A DNA stretch of 64,000 nt from JALQUL01 sp040382935 (GTDB lineage: Bacteria; Pseudomonadota; Gammaproteobacteria; Burkholderiales; Burkholderiaceae_C): positions 15,031-79,030 of the forward strand of contig JBEIEP010000008.1 of the NCBI GenBank assembly GCA_040382935.1, read 5' to 3'. Of this stretch, positions 1 to 9,446 are shown piece by piece; position 1 is the stretch's first letter; the number at the start of each line of letters is the position of its first letter. A model generated the notes under the pieces. The model had not been told where the DNA came from. It saw only the letters and a list, made by a program, of their open reading frames with translations, and ran no database searches. Both the position numbers and the translations under genes were made by a program.

Positions 1-874
1 CCAGACAGAACTTCCCGCTCGGTCAGACGCAGGAACTCATCAAGCTTGTTGATCCAATCGGTCATGTACATGGGTTTGCGGCCCAGTGCTTGTAGCTCAG
101 CAAATTCCAAATAGAAGTTGACGATACGGTTCAACGGGTCAATCTCTTCATGGGCCAAGTAGTTCTTGGCAATCGTGGCATCGGCTTTCCGTGGCTTGCC
201 CCCGCCGTCGGCATTCGCCCAAGAGGTCAGCCCCATGTTAGGTTTGCTGGCATCGGCACGTTTGAAGACGATCTCTGCGGCGGTGTGGCCGTGTGCGGCC
301 CAATGCATTTTGTTCTGGATAGTGGCAAAGAAAGCTTGCGAGGCTTCAGCGCTGGGGTCGTAGTCGATACTGGTGGCGTAGATGTCCAGCACCTTGCGCC
401 AGAACATCTTTTCGCTGGAGCGAATGCGCGGATGCGGGACAGCAGCTCGTCGAAATAGTTACCACTGTTGGCACGCTTGAGGCGTTCGTCATCCATGGCG
501 AACCCTTTGATGATGTATTCGCGTAGGCGCTGGCTGGCCCAGATGCGAAATTGGGTTCCACGGTGCGACTTAACCCGATAGCCCACCGAGATGATTACAT
601 CCAGGTTGTAATACACCACTTGGTAGGTTTTGGCATCTGCGGCAGTTGTTGCAAAATTTGCAACAACTGAATCCGGCACCAGTTCGCCCTCATCAAAGAC
701 ATTTTTGATGTGGCGGGAGATCACCGACTTGTCCCGCTGGAACAACTCTGCCAACTGCGCCAATGACAGCCAGACGGTTTCGCCATTGAGGCGCACTTCC
801 AGCCGGGCTTGCCCATCCTCGGTTGTATAGAGCAGGAACTCACCGTCCGAGGGTAAGGCGCTGATCTGGCTCAT
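1..874 (-). pseudogene. RhuM-family protein, frameshifted and cut by the window edge
   Basis: The ATG at 872-874 overlaps the hsdM stop (ATGA), so the two genes are translationally coupled. The first ~150 residues match the RhuM/virulence-protein family, including motifs such as VWLSLAQLAELFQRDKSVIS and YNLDVIISVGYRVKSHRGTQ. Near 425-431 the frame is lost: one base is missing after the codons for SRIR. From there the minus-strand +1 frame continues as typical RhuM sequence (SSEKMFWRKVLDIYATSIDY, then KMHWAAHGHTAAEIVFKRAD) without a stop to base 1. RhuM genes commonly sit inside type I restriction loci, but their role is unknown. The lesion may be a real mutation or a sequence error. The end of the gene, and any hsdS and hsdR, would lie beyond the left edge. 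Confidence 0.85.
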
Positions 875-3245
875 GTCTTTACTCCCACAAAACTGACCAG
901 TTGCTTCAACAGGCCATCGGTTTCTGCTTCCAGAGCCAAAATTTCCCGTGTGACCTCTTCGAGGCTGCGCAGTGGCTTGTGCTGATAGAAGTATTTGTTG
1001 AAGCTGATCTCGTAGCCGATCACGGTTTTGTCGAGCGCAATCCAAGCTTCGTCAACGTGCGGGCGTACCTCGCGGATGAAGTATTCGTGGATGACATTGG
1101 ATGCTGATGGTGACTTGCTCTTGGCCAGCGGTACGTTCTCGGTGTCGCGCAACTCGCTGTCTGGCTCATATTCGATGAACTCGCCCGCAGTGGCGCTTGG
1201 CCAATAGCCGTAGTCGCCAAGTCGTTCTGCGGTTGTCTGCAATTCCGCAAGCAATTCTTTGAGCTTTGCGCCTGTGAGCTTGTGCCGTTTTTTGATAACT
1301 TTGGCCGCCCGCGGGTCGCGCCAGCTCACTGCGTTCAAAACCTGTTTGCGCTCGGGTGTGGAAAGTTTCAGATTCAAGGCCGAACAGGTTTCATCCACCA
1401 TCGTTTCAAACAAGTTGAAATCCAGGTGTTCGTCCGTTTTCACCTTGGTGGCGATCTGTTGCGCCGCCAACATAATGTCGCGCTGAGCCTGCCATGTGGT
1501 CTGCGCCAGTAGCTCTTTGCGGTTCTTGGGCGACAGGGCGATTTCTTCGCGCTCAAGATGGTTTTCAATGGCTTCGGCGTGGGACTTAAGGTCGGTATAG
1601 ACCTCGTCGCCATACTTGCCATAAACCCATTCCATGATCTCCTGCATGCCCGGTGTGAAGCGCAGGGTCGCAACGCGCTCCGCGCTGAACTGCGCGGCCA
1701 GACGCAAGGGGCGCTCGACCGTGACCTTGTAATAGCCAAAGTCCCGGTTATCGAAGACCTTTGAAATGCCGTCATCGGCGAGGCTCAGGTAAAGCCGGGT
1801 GATCTGCTGAATGTGCTCGGCGGTGAACTCGCAGTTCTTCTCGCCAAGGTTTTTGCGCAGCTTTTGGTACAGGTTGGATGCGTCGATCAACTGCACTTTG
1901 CCTTGTCGCTTTTCTATCTTGTGATTGGACAATAGCCACACGTAAGTGGTGATACCCGTGTTGTAGAACAGGTTGTTCGGTAATTGGATGATGGCTTCGA
2001 GGTAGTCGCTTTCAATAATGTGGCGGCGGATGTTGCTTTCGCCACTGCCTGCGTCGCCAGTGAACAAGGCAGACCCATTGTGGACCGAGGCAATCCGTGA
2101 GCCGGAGAAACGCTTGCCGTTTTTGTCGCTTACGACTGAGCGCCGTTTCATCTTGTCCACCATCTCCATCAGGAACAGCAATTGCCCGTCTGATGAGCGT
2201 GGAATGGCGGGTAGAAGTCGAACGACTCGCCGGTGTAGTCCGAAAGATTGACTTGAAAGCGATGGTCAAGAACCTCTTTGCCCTCAATGATTCCTTTCTG
2301 GTCACCCTTCCAAGACTTTCCATAAGGCGGGTTGCTCAACATGAAGTCGAAGCGCGTGCCGGAAAAGTCGTTGGTGGCCAGCGTCGAACCAAACTTGATG
2401 TTCTCAGGGTCGTTGCCCTTGATCATCATGTCAGATTTGCAAATGGCATAAGTCTCGGGGTTGATCTCTTTGCCGTACAAGAACACGCCCACCTTGGCTT
2501 TAATTTCGCCTTCGGCATCGGTCACGAAGTCTTGCGACTCGGTCAGCATGCCGCCGCTGCCGCAGGCCGGGTCGTAGATCGTGAGTGGGTTGGGTAGCTG
2601 ATCCTTCACCGGGATGAACACCAGATTGGTCATGAGGTTAATCACCTCACGCGGTGTAAAGTGCTCCCCGGCCTCTTCGTTGTTTTCTTCGTTGAACTTG
2701 CGAATCAGTTCTTCAAACACATAGCCCATGCCAAGGTTTGACAGACCTGGCTGGGTGCGGCCATCTGGCCCTTTACGGTCGTCGGGGCTGAGGTTGATTT
2801 CCTCTGATACGAACTTTTCGATCACGTCATGCAGAACGTCAGACTGTGCCATCTTGCGAATCTGGTTGCGCAGGTCAAACTTATCGACGATCTCTTTGAC
2901 GTTATCCGAAAAGCCATCAAGGTAGTTCTTGAGGTTGGCTTCCAACTGCGACGGGTTGCCCAGCAGCGACTTGAGCGTGAACTTGGACGTGTTGTAAAAC
3001 ACGTATCCAGCGGCGTCGCTCAGGCCGTGGGGATCGAGGTCGGCCATGTCCGCGTCTTCGCGCTGAAAGCGCACTTCCTCAAGAACCGTGCCTTTGGAAG
3101 GCTCCAGCAGGCAGTCCAAGCGGCGCAATACGAACATTGGCAAGATGACATCGCGGTACTTGCCGCGAACAAAGACATCACGCAGGCAGTCGTCAGCGAT
3201 TGACCAGATGAACGAAACGATTCTATTGTGTGTGCTGTGATCCAC
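871..3245 (-). pseudogene. hsdM: Type I restriction-modification DNA methyltransferase subunit M, one frameshift
   Basis: HsdM transfers a methyl group from S-adenosylmethionine to adenine in the target of a type I restriction system. The N-terminal part runs from a GTG at 3245 and shows the helical HsdM N domain, the SAM-binding motif DPACGSGGML and the adenine methylase motif NPPY (SNPPYGKSW). At about 2206-2213 one C appears to be missing from the codons for FYPA. Restoring it joins this part in frame to the second part (LFLMEMVDKMK onward to the stop at 871), giving about 790 residues, the length of the long HsdM class. As written, the protein stops just after the methylase core. The adjacent RhuM gene has a similar one-base loss. 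Family call is certain; functionality is not. Confidence 0.88.
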
Positions 3246-3368
3246 CTAAATCAAACTCCCCGTACCTTATTGCTTTTACTGTCACTAGCCATCATTTTGG
3301 CAGTTCATCGCCCGGCACCATAGGCGCATTTGACACCAAACTCATCTACCGATCCTAAGCCAGAAAGA

Positions 3369-3403
3369 AAAAAAGACTTAGAAGCTTTCGCCGCTAAGTC
3401 TTT
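3369..3403 (-). terminator. Rho-independent terminator after tRNA-Pro
   Basis: On the minus strand AAAGACTTAG and CTAAGTCTTT form a 10-bp stem (arms at 3394-3403 and 3372-3381) with a 12-nt loop, followed by Ts. It lies 7 bases beyond the CCA end of tRNA-Pro and probably ends the translation-gene transcript or the tRNA transcript. It also insulates the hsdM locus. Confidence 0.85.
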
Positions 3404-3410
3404 GTTTATA

Positions 3411-3487
3411 TGGTCGGTGTGAAAGGATTCGAACCTTCGACCCCTTGCACCCCATGCAAGTGCGCTACCAGGCTGCGCCACACACCG
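3411..3487 (-). tRNA. tRNA-Pro (anticodon GGG)
   Basis: The minus strand reads as a 77-nt tRNA with acceptor arms CGGTGTG and CACACCG, discriminator A and an encoded CCA. The D arm contains GCGCAGCCTGGTAGCGC, the T arm GGTTCGAATCC, and the anticodon stem CTTGC/GCAAG holds the loop ATGGGGT, giving anticodon GGG for CCC and CCU proline codons. It lies downstream of the MerR gene. Confidence 0.95.
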
Positions 3488-3569
3488 AATCCGCTGATTA
3501 TAGCCGGGGCCACTGGCGATTTCGGTTTGCCAACGCGTCAACTTTACTCCAGCCTCCGCCCCTAAGGGT

Positions 3570-4049
3570 TCAGTCTACGGCCAGCAACCGCAGTATCTCG
3601 CGCAGTTCTTTTCGCACCGTGTCGCGCTGCGCTGTCGGGAGTTCATCAATGGCCGCGTCAACCGCTGAGGGCACCGCATCTAACGGGGCCAGCGTCAGCT
3701 CTTCTTCAAAGGCGGCCCGCTCGGGTGGGGCCAAGTCGTTCACCACCGACAAGCCTTCTTCCGTTGCCAACACGCTGGCCCATTGGTCGGCACTGCCCAA
3801 CTCTTGCAACTGATTGCGGGCCCCGCTAATGGTGAAGCCCTTGTCGTACAGCAGTGACCTAATTTTGCGAATCATCAGCACTTCATGGTGCTGGTAGTAG
3901 CGGCGATTACCTGCCCGCTTCATGGGGCGTAACTGCGTAAATTCTTGTTCCCAGTAACGTAAAACATGGGGTTTTACAGCGCACAACACCCCGGTTTCAC
4001 TGATGGTGAAATACCGTTTAACAGGGATTGGGGGAAGCGACTGACCCAT
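3570..4049 (-). CDS. MerR-family transcriptional regulator
   Basis: A 159-residue protein with a MerR winged-helix domain in its first ~75 residues (RYFTISETG, VLRYWEQEF, then NRRYYQHHEV and IRKIRSLLYDKGFTI). The C-terminal half is acidic and helical, probably for dimerisation, and has no cysteine cluster that would suggest metal sensing. This MerR gene is the usual last member of the pheS-pheT-ihfA run in Burkholderiales. Its effector and targets are unknown. It lies about 90 bases after ihfA, so co-transcription is likely. Confidence 0.85.
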   Translation of the reverse strand: MGQSLPPIPVKRYFTISETGVLCAVKPHVLRYWEQEFTQLRPMKRAGNRRYYQHHEVLMIRKIRSLLYDKGFTISGARNQLQELGSADQWASVLATEEGLSVVNDLAPPERAAFEEELTLAPLDAVPSAVDAAIDELPTAQRDTVRKELREILRLLAVD

Positions 4050-4141
4050 GATGGATTCTGGAATGCGTAAAAGTGAGGGGGGTGGCTATGCTAACCCAAA
4101 CGGGGCTAAGGCCCAAAAAAGTCTCAACCTCTAGGGCACGC

Positions 4142-4459
4142 TTACTCCAAATTTTGCTTGAATTTTTGACTGGCGTGAAAGGTCACCACGCGCCTAGCCT
4201 CAATGGCAATGGCCTCACCGGTGCGCGGGTTGCGGCCCGGACGTGACGATTTGCTGCGCACCAAAAAATTGCCAAACCCCGAAATTTTGACCTCTTCGCC
4301 CACGGCTAGGCGTTGAACGATGAGATCAAAAAAAGCATCCACCATGTCCTTGGCCTCTCTCTTGTTCAAGCCGATTTGCTCAAACAATAGATCGGCCAGT
4401 TGCGCTTTGGTCAGGGCACTGGACGCTAGGCTTTCAACAGAAAATTCAAACATGGTCAT
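4142..4459 (-). CDS. ihfA: Integration host factor subunit alpha
   Basis: A member of the HU/IHF DNA-bending family, about 105 residues. The beta-arm signature KISGFGNFLVRSKSSRPGRN and the proline-tipped PRTGEAI are present, followed by RRVVTFHASQKFK. IHF-alpha pairs with IHF-beta to bend DNA sharply at specific sites. The gene follows pheT by about 20 bases, as in most proteobacteria. An in-frame TTG at 4474 would extend it; the ATG at 4459 or at 4453 is more likely, the latter with GAAGAG about 9 bases ahead. Confidence 0.95.
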   Translation of the reverse strand: MTMFEFSVESLASSALTKAQLADLLFEQIGLNKREAKDMVDAFFDLIVQRLAVGEEVKISGFGNFLVRSKSSRPGRNPRTGEAIAIEARRVVTFHASQKFKQNLE

Positions 4460-4480
4460 GGACTCTTCAAACAATAGCGG

Positions 4481-6889
4481 CTAGCGAAGCCTTACACCCA
4501 GAGAACTTGACAATCGCGCCAATACGGACTGCACCGCCCCATCCACAGCGGCATCGGTCAAGGTCGCCTCGCGGTGGTTAAACAGCAAGCGCAGCGCGAA
4601 GCTTCGGTCAGCGCGTTCGCCGTCGCCCGTATTGATGAGGTAAATGTCAAACAGTACCGCGTCAATCAAGAGGCCCTGGGTGTCGGCGGACCATACGGCC
4701 TCCATCAGATCGGCATAGGACACCGTAGCACCCACCATCAACGCCACGTCGCGCTGCACCGTAGGGTATTTGGACACCGGCTCAAACCGGGGCACTGCCT
4801 GGTGCAGCACAGCGTCTAGCGACAGTTCAAACAACACCGGAGCCTTGGGCAAGTCATAACTTTGGCGCCATTTGGGGTGCAGTTCACCCACAAACCCCAC
4901 TGGCAAGCCCTTCAGCACAACCTGTGCACAGCGCCCAGGATGCATGGCCGGATGCTCGCCCACCACAAACGTGGGGCGCCCGGTGCCAAACAAGCGCTCC
5001 ACGTCGCCTTTGGCATCGTAAAAATCCACGGCCGTATCGGCCACGCCCCATTGCTTGTCGCTTGCCCCACCGTAGGCCAATCCGGCCACCCGCATGGGTT
5101 GGGAGAAACCTTTTACGGTGCGATCAGAATCGGGCACCGAGTCGTCACGGGCAAATACGCGGCCCACCTCAAACAACCGCACCCGTTGCAAACGGCGGTC
5201 CAAATTGAACTTGAGCACGTTGACCAGCCCAGCCAGCAAGGACGAGCGCATCACGCCCATGTGGCTGGCGATAGGGTTGAGCAACTTAATGGGGGAAGCA
5301 TTGCCCGCTAGATCGGCCTCCCACTTTTCGTCCACAAAGCTGTAGTTAATCGTTTCCTGGTAACCCAGGTCGGCCAACTGGTGGCGCACCTGGAAGGGGC
5401 CACGTTGTGCCTCCTTGCGCCAGCGCGGGGTAATGGGCGCTTGGGGGGGTGAGGTGGGCAGTTGGTCAAACCCTATCATGCGCACCACTTCTTCAATCAG
5501 GTCTTCTTCAATCGCCAGGTCAAAGCGATAGCTGGGCACGGCAACGGTCAGGGTGTCGCCCTCCACCGTAAGGGGTAAGCTCAGTTTGCGCAAAGCGTCC
5601 GCGCATTGGTCCACCGTCAAAGGCATGCCCAACACGCGCTGCGCCCGGGTTACCCGCATAGACACACTGCGCGGTGCAGGCATAGACGATTGCACATCGC
5701 CAATTGGCCCAGCCTGCCCACCGCAAATGTCTAAGACCAATTGGGTAATGCGCTCCAAATGGGCCACCGTGGTGGCGGCGTCTACGCCGCGCTCAAACCT
5801 ATGTCCCGCGTCGGTAGAAAAGTTAAACCGCCGGGACCGTCCTGCCACGGCTTGCGGCCACCAAAACGCGGCCTCGACATACACATGGCGTGTGCTGTCG
5901 CTAACGGCGGTGGCGTCGCCACCCATAATGCCTGCCAGGGACTCAACGGCCACATCGTCTGCAATGACGCCGACTTTGTCGTCAAGGCTGATAGTGGCTC
6001 CATTGAGCAGCTTGAGCGATTCACCCACCCGCCCCCAGCGCACGTCCAGCCCACCTTGGATTTTGTCTAAATCAAAGATGTGGGAGGGGCGACCCAACTC
6101 AAACATCACGTAATTGGAAATATCCACCAAGGGCGTAACGCTGCGTTGGCCACAGCGGGCCAAGCGTTCAACCATCCAGGCCGGTGTGCTGGCCTTGGGG
6201 TTGACGTTTTCAATCACACGCCCTGAAAAACGGCCGCACAAATCGGCCGCGGAGACCTTAACCGCCAGTTGGCGTTGGGTGCCCACCGAGGCCGAAGCCA
6301 AGCGGGGCTCGCAAAGCGGCGCCCCAGTTAAGGCCGACACCTCTCTTGCAATGCCAAACACGCTCAAACAATGCGATAAGTTAGGCGTTAGTTTGAGCGT
6401 AAATATCGCATCGTCCAAATTCAGATGGACCCGAATGTCCTGGCCGATAGGCGCATCCGGCGCCAACTCTAACAAGCCTGCGTGGTCGTCTGAGAGCTTT
6501 AGCTCACGGGCCGAACACAGCATGCCAAAACTGTCTACCCCGCGCAGTTTGCCCACCTTAATGGCAAACGGTACACCGTCATCGCCCGGAGGCAACGCTG
6601 CACCCACCAAAGCACAGGGCACTTTGATACCCACACGGGCGTTGGATGCGCCGCAAACGATTTGCAAAGGGGCTGCCTGCCCCACGTCTACCGTACACAC
6701 ACGAAGCTTGTCGGCGTTGGGGTGCTGCTCTACCGCCACAACGGAGCCCACCACCACCCCTGAAAAAGGCGGCGCAACGGCCGTTAACGACTCCACCTCC
6801 ATGCCCGCCATGGTGAGGGTTTTTGCCAGCACCTCGGTGGACAAAGGCGGGTTACAAAATTCGCGCAACCACGATTCAGGAAACTGCAT
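4481..6889 (-). CDS. pheT: Phenylalanine-tRNA ligase beta subunit
   Basis: An 802-residue beta chain of the (alpha-beta)2 enzyme that charges tRNA-Phe. The order is: the EMAP-like tRNA-binding domain near residues 40-150 (VVGSVVAVEQHPNADKLRVC), the B3/B4 editing domain, the B5 domain, the class II core-like domain, and the C-terminal anticodon-binding FDX-ACB domain (RFEPVSKYPTVQRDVALMV). Length is normal for the family and no lesion is seen. It follows pheS by 15 bases and precedes ihfA, so the three form one operon. Confidence 0.98.
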   Translation of the reverse strand: MQFPESWLREFCNPPLSTEVLAKTLTMAGMEVESLTAVAPPFSGVVVGSVVAVEQHPNADKLRVCTVDVGQAAPLQIVCGASNARVGIKVPCALVGAALPPGDDGVPFAIKVGKLRGVDSFGMLCSARELKLSDDHAGLLELAPDAPIGQDIRVHLNLDDAIFTLKLTPNLSHCLSVFGIAREVSALTGAPLCEPRLASASVGTQRQLAVKVSAADLCGRFSGRVIENVNPKASTPAWMVERLARCGQRSVTPLVDISNYVMFELGRPSHIFDLDKIQGGLDVRWGRVGESLKLLNGATISLDDKVGVIADDVAVESLAGIMGGDATAVSDSTRHVYVEAAFWWPQAVAGRSRRFNFSTDAGHRFERGVDAATTVAHLERITQLVLDICGGQAGPIGDVQSSMPAPRSVSMRVTRAQRVLGMPLTVDQCADALRKLSLPLTVEGDTLTVAVPSYRFDLAIEEDLIEEVVRMIGFDQLPTSPPQAPITPRWRKEAQRGPFQVRHQLADLGYQETINYSFVDEKWEADLAGNASPIKLLNPIASHMGVMRSSLLAGLVNVLKFNLDRRLQRVRLFEVGRVFARDDSVPDSDRTVKGFSQPMRVAGLAYGGASDKQWGVADTAVDFYDAKGDVERLFGTGRPTFVVGEHPAMHPGRCAQVVLKGLPVGFVGELHPKWRQSYDLPKAPVLFELSLDAVLHQAVPRFEPVSKYPTVQRDVALMVGATVSYADLMEAVWSADTQGLLIDAVLFDIYLINTGDGERADRSFALRLLFNHREATLTDAAVDGAVQSVLARLSSSLGVRLR

Positions 6890-6904
6890 AAATACTTCCT
6901 AGCG

Positions 6905-7960
6905 CTAAGCTCTAAACTGCGACAAGAACCGGACATCGCCATCAAAAAACAGGCGCAAATCGTTCACCCCATAACGCAGCATGGTGAGACGGTCAGGCCC
7001 CATACCAAAGGCAAAACCTATGTACTGTTCGGGGTCAAGGCCCATATGACGCACCACATTGGGATGCACCTGCCCTGATCCTGCCACCTCCAGCCACTGG
7101 CCCGCGTTGGGACCGCTGGCAAACTGAATATCGATCTCGGCGCTGGGCTCGGTAAACGGAAAAAAGCTGGGGCGGAACCGCAAAATCAGATCGTCCGACT
7201 CAAAAAAAGCGCGGCAAAAATCGGTAAACACCACCTTGAGGTCTTTAAAGCTGATAGACCGACCCAACCAAAGCCCCTCGCATTGATGGAACATGGGCGA
7301 ATGGGTGGCATCGCTATCAACGCGGTAGGTACGCCCAGGCACAATCACGCGAATTTCTGGCATTTCTTGCCCTGCATCGAGCAAAGCCCGGTGGCGCTTA
7401 ACGTGCTGCAAGGCATAGCGCACCTGAACCGGGCTGGTGTGGGTGCGTAACAAATTGGGAGGGCCCTCCCCCTGTGTTTCTACATAAAAGGTGTCGTGCA
7501 TAGACCGCGCCGGGTGGTCCAAAGGCGTGTTGAGCGCCGTAAAGTTGTGCCAATCGTCCTCAATCTCTGGGCCATCTGCCACATCAAAGCCCATGGAGCC
7601 AAAAATACCCTCGATACGCTCCAGCGTAATCGACACCGGATGCAAGCCTCCCGCACTGCGTTGACGACCAGGTAAGGTCACGTCTAGGCTTTCGGCCCTT
7701 AGCTGCTGGGCCAGTTCGGCCTCTGCCATTTCACGGCGCCGTTCCTGAAGCGCCATTTCAATCGCCTGTTTGGCCTGATTGATGGCGGCACCCAGTTTTT
7801 TCTTTTCGTCCTGTGCCAAGGCGGCCAGACCCTTCATCAGGTCAGTGATGGTGCCGGCCTTACCCAAAAAGGCGGCTTTTGCAACTTCCAACTCCGCAGG
7901 CAAGGTGGACTGCGCAAATGCGGCACGGGCTTTTTCTACAACATGTGTAAGGTCATTCAT
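6905..7960 (-). CDS. pheS: Phenylalanine-tRNA ligase alpha subunit
   Basis: The catalytic chain of PheRS, 351 residues when started at the ATG at 7960 (MNDLTHVVEKA). The reading frame is open further up to 7987, but that extension does not look like the family. An N-terminal coiled coil binds tRNA. Class II motifs 2 (FHQCEGLWL) and 3 (GMGPDRLTMLRYG) are present. A terminator-like hairpin lies just upstream, between rplT and pheS. Confidence 0.97.
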   Translation of the reverse strand: MNDLTHVVEKARAAFAQSTLPAELEVAKAAFLGKAGTITDLMKGLAALAQDEKKKLGAAINQAKQAIEMALQERRREMAEAELAQQLRAESLDVTLPGRQRSAGGLHPVSITLERIEGIFGSMGFDVADGPEIEDDWHNFTALNTPLDHPARSMHDTFYVETQGEGPPNLLRTHTSPVQVRYALQHVKRHRALLDAGQEMPEIRVIVPGRTYRVDSDATHSPMFHQCEGLWLGRSISFKDLKVVFTDFCRAFFESDDLILRFRPSFFPFTEPSAEIDIQFASGPNAGQWLEVAGSGQVHPNVVRHMGLDPEQYIGFAFGMGPDRLTMLRYGVNDLRLFFDGDVRFLSQFRA

Positions 7961-7980
7961 ACAGCTTGCGACGGGTTTAA

Positions 7981-8018
7981 AACACAAAAGGGCCGAGACT
8001 ACGCCATAGCCTCAGCCC
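7981..8018 (-). terminator. Terminator or attenuator hairpin between rplT and pheS
   Basis: On the minus strand GGGCTGAG (8018-8011) pairs with CTCGGCCC (7997-7990) across a 13-nt loop, then TTTTGTGTTTT follows. This is a proper intrinsic terminator shape in the 76-base gap ahead of pheS. It may set the ratio of rplT to pheST transcripts or act in attenuation. No leader peptide rich in phenylalanine is visible; the only small frame inside it is ATG-GCG-TAG preceded by GGAGG. Confidence 0.7.
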
Positions 8019-8036
8019 TCCAGGATCAAGCACAAA

Positions 8037-8396
8037 TTAGGCGGCGAGCTTGGCTTTCACCTGGTCAACGATGGCCTGAAACGCCACCATATCGTGCACC
8101 GCGATATCCGACAGCACTTTGCGGTCGATCTCGATGCCGGATTTTTTCAAACCATTGGCAAACTGGCTGTAGGTCAAACCGCAGCTACGCGCAGCAGCAT
8201 TGATACGGGCGATCCACAATTGGCGGAACACACGTTTGCGGGTACGGCGGTCACGGTAGGCGTATTGGCCTGCCTTCATGACCGCTTCTTTAGCGACCCG
8301 GTAAACATTACCGCGGCGACCGCGGAAACCTTTTGCAAGGGCTAAGACTTTTTTGTGACGGGCTCTGGCCGTGACACCACGTTTTACGCGAGGCAT
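8037..8396 (-). CDS. rplT: 50S ribosomal protein L20
   Basis: 119 residues of typical L20: a basic N-terminal helix (MPRVKRGVTARARHKKVL), then RGRRGNVYRVAKEAVMKAGQ and the globular rRNA-binding C domain. L20 binds 23S rRNA early in large-subunit assembly. It follows rpmI by 26 bases, the universal order infC-rpmI-rplT. Confidence 0.98.
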   Translation of the reverse strand: MPRVKRGVTARARHKKVLALAKGFRGRRGNVYRVAKEAVMKAGQYAYRDRRTRKRVFRQLWIARINAAARSCGLTYSQFANGLKKSGIEIDRKVLSDIAVHDMVAFQAIVDQVKAKLAA

Positions 8397-8422
8397 ATAA
8401 GTACTCCTTGTGCGTCGTTAAA

Positions 8423-8626
8423 TTAAATACCTTGACCGGGCAACATTTGTGACATTGAGCCCATATTGGTCTCATGCACCCCTGTTGGGCCGCGCAAATG
8501 GCGTTTATTTTTGGTGGTCTTCTTGGTCAGGATGTGACGCTTGAAGGCTTGCCCGCGTTTAACGGTGCCACCTGGACGAACACGAAAGCGCTTTTTAGCG
8601 CTGCTCTTGGTCTTCATTTTGGGCAT
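8423..8626 (-). CDS. rpmI: 50S ribosomal protein L35
   Basis: 67 residues, very basic, starting MPKMKTKSSAKKRFRV and containing the family stretch KRGQAFKRHILTKK and KRHLRGPTGV. It is encoded between infC and rplT. The 115-base gap upstream, after infC, shows no gene. Confidence 0.98.
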   Translation of the reverse strand: MPKMKTKSSAKKRFRVRPGGTVKRGQAFKRHILTKKTTKNKRHLRGPTGVHETNMGSMSQMLPGQGI

Positions 8627-8741
8627 TTACTGCTCCCTCTTTGTTTGTGCTCGTGAGGCGCTGAAAAACCAATTCCAGACTTGTTGGCCCCGAGCCACTT
8701 TTATTCCCACCACGTGCCGTAGCACAAAGCGGGAGATTCTT

Positions 8742-9347
8742 TTAACCTTCTTCGCTTGCCTCTGCAGTTTTAACCACCGCAGCGCCCGCCTTTGGCGCAG
8801 GCTTTTTACGGCCTGGCGCAATCATCATAATCATCTGGCGGCCTTCCAACTTTGGAAACTGCTCCACCACAATCGAATCGCCCAACTCATCACGAATACG
8901 GGCCAGCAACGCCAAGCCGATATCCTGATGGGTAATCTCACGTCCGCGAAACCGCAACGTGACTTTGCATTTATCGCCTTCTTCCAAAAAGCGCCGGATA
9001 TTGCGCATCTTGATGTTGTAGTCCCCGTCATCGGTGCCAGGACGGAACTTGATCTCTTTGATCTCAATAACCGTCTGTTTGGCTTTGGCTTCTGCCGCCT
9101 TCTTTTGTTCCTGGTATTTGAACTTGCCGTAATCCATCAAGCGACACACGGGAGGTGTGGCGGTGGGAACAATTTCAACCAGGTCAACATCTAGGTCACC
9201 CGCCATTCGCAAGGCTTCTGTCAAGCTCACAATGCCCAAGGGCTCATTGTTTGGTCCTGACAATCGCAGTTCCGGCGCGAGAATTTCTCGGTTCAGTCGG
9301 TGCTTGCGCTCTTCACGGTGTCTACGGTCACGAAATTCGGTAGCGAT
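8742..9347 (-). CDS. infC: Translation initiation factor IF-3, non-AUG start
   Basis: IF-3 binds the 30S subunit and checks start-codon pairing. The family sequence extends upstream of every ATG, GTG or TTG that fits: the frame reads IATEFRDRRHREERKHRLNR before LSGPNNEPLG. The start is therefore taken as ATC at 9345-9347, eight bases after a GAGGGG ribosome-binding site. That gives 201 residues, with an Ala/Lys-rich C-terminal tail beyond the usual ~180. Rare start codons on infC are known to let IF-3 repress its own translation; here the codon would be AUC. If the TTG near 9263 were used, the conserved N-terminal ~28 residues would be lost. Confidence 0.93.
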   Translation of the reverse strand: MATEFRDRRHREERKHRLNREILAPELRLSGPNNEPLGIVSLTEALRMAGDLDVDLVEIVPTATPPVCRLMDYGKFKYQEQKKAAEAKAKQTVIEIKEIKFRPGTDDGDYNIKMRNIRRFLEEGDKCKVTLRFRGREITHQDIGLALLARIRDELGDSIVVEQFPKLEGRQMIMMIAPGRKKPAPKAGAAVVKTAEASEEG

Positions 9348-9446
9348 GGTTACAACCCCTCAGATAAAAAACAAAAACACAGCCGCTATCGCGCCTATGC
9401 CAACAAAATCAACACCCGCCTGTCATAAAGACTGGCGACCACAACG

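Noticed and set aside
227..1045. Longer reading of the RhuM gene beginning upstream of 874
   Set aside because: The extra ~57 residues overlap hsdM and do not resemble RhuM; the ATG at 874 gives the ATGA overlap. The last ~60 codons of this frame follow the frameshift and are not family sequence.
8541..9194. Long plus-strand frame across rpmI and infC
   Set aside because: It is antisense to clear ribosomal and initiation-factor genes and has no family features.
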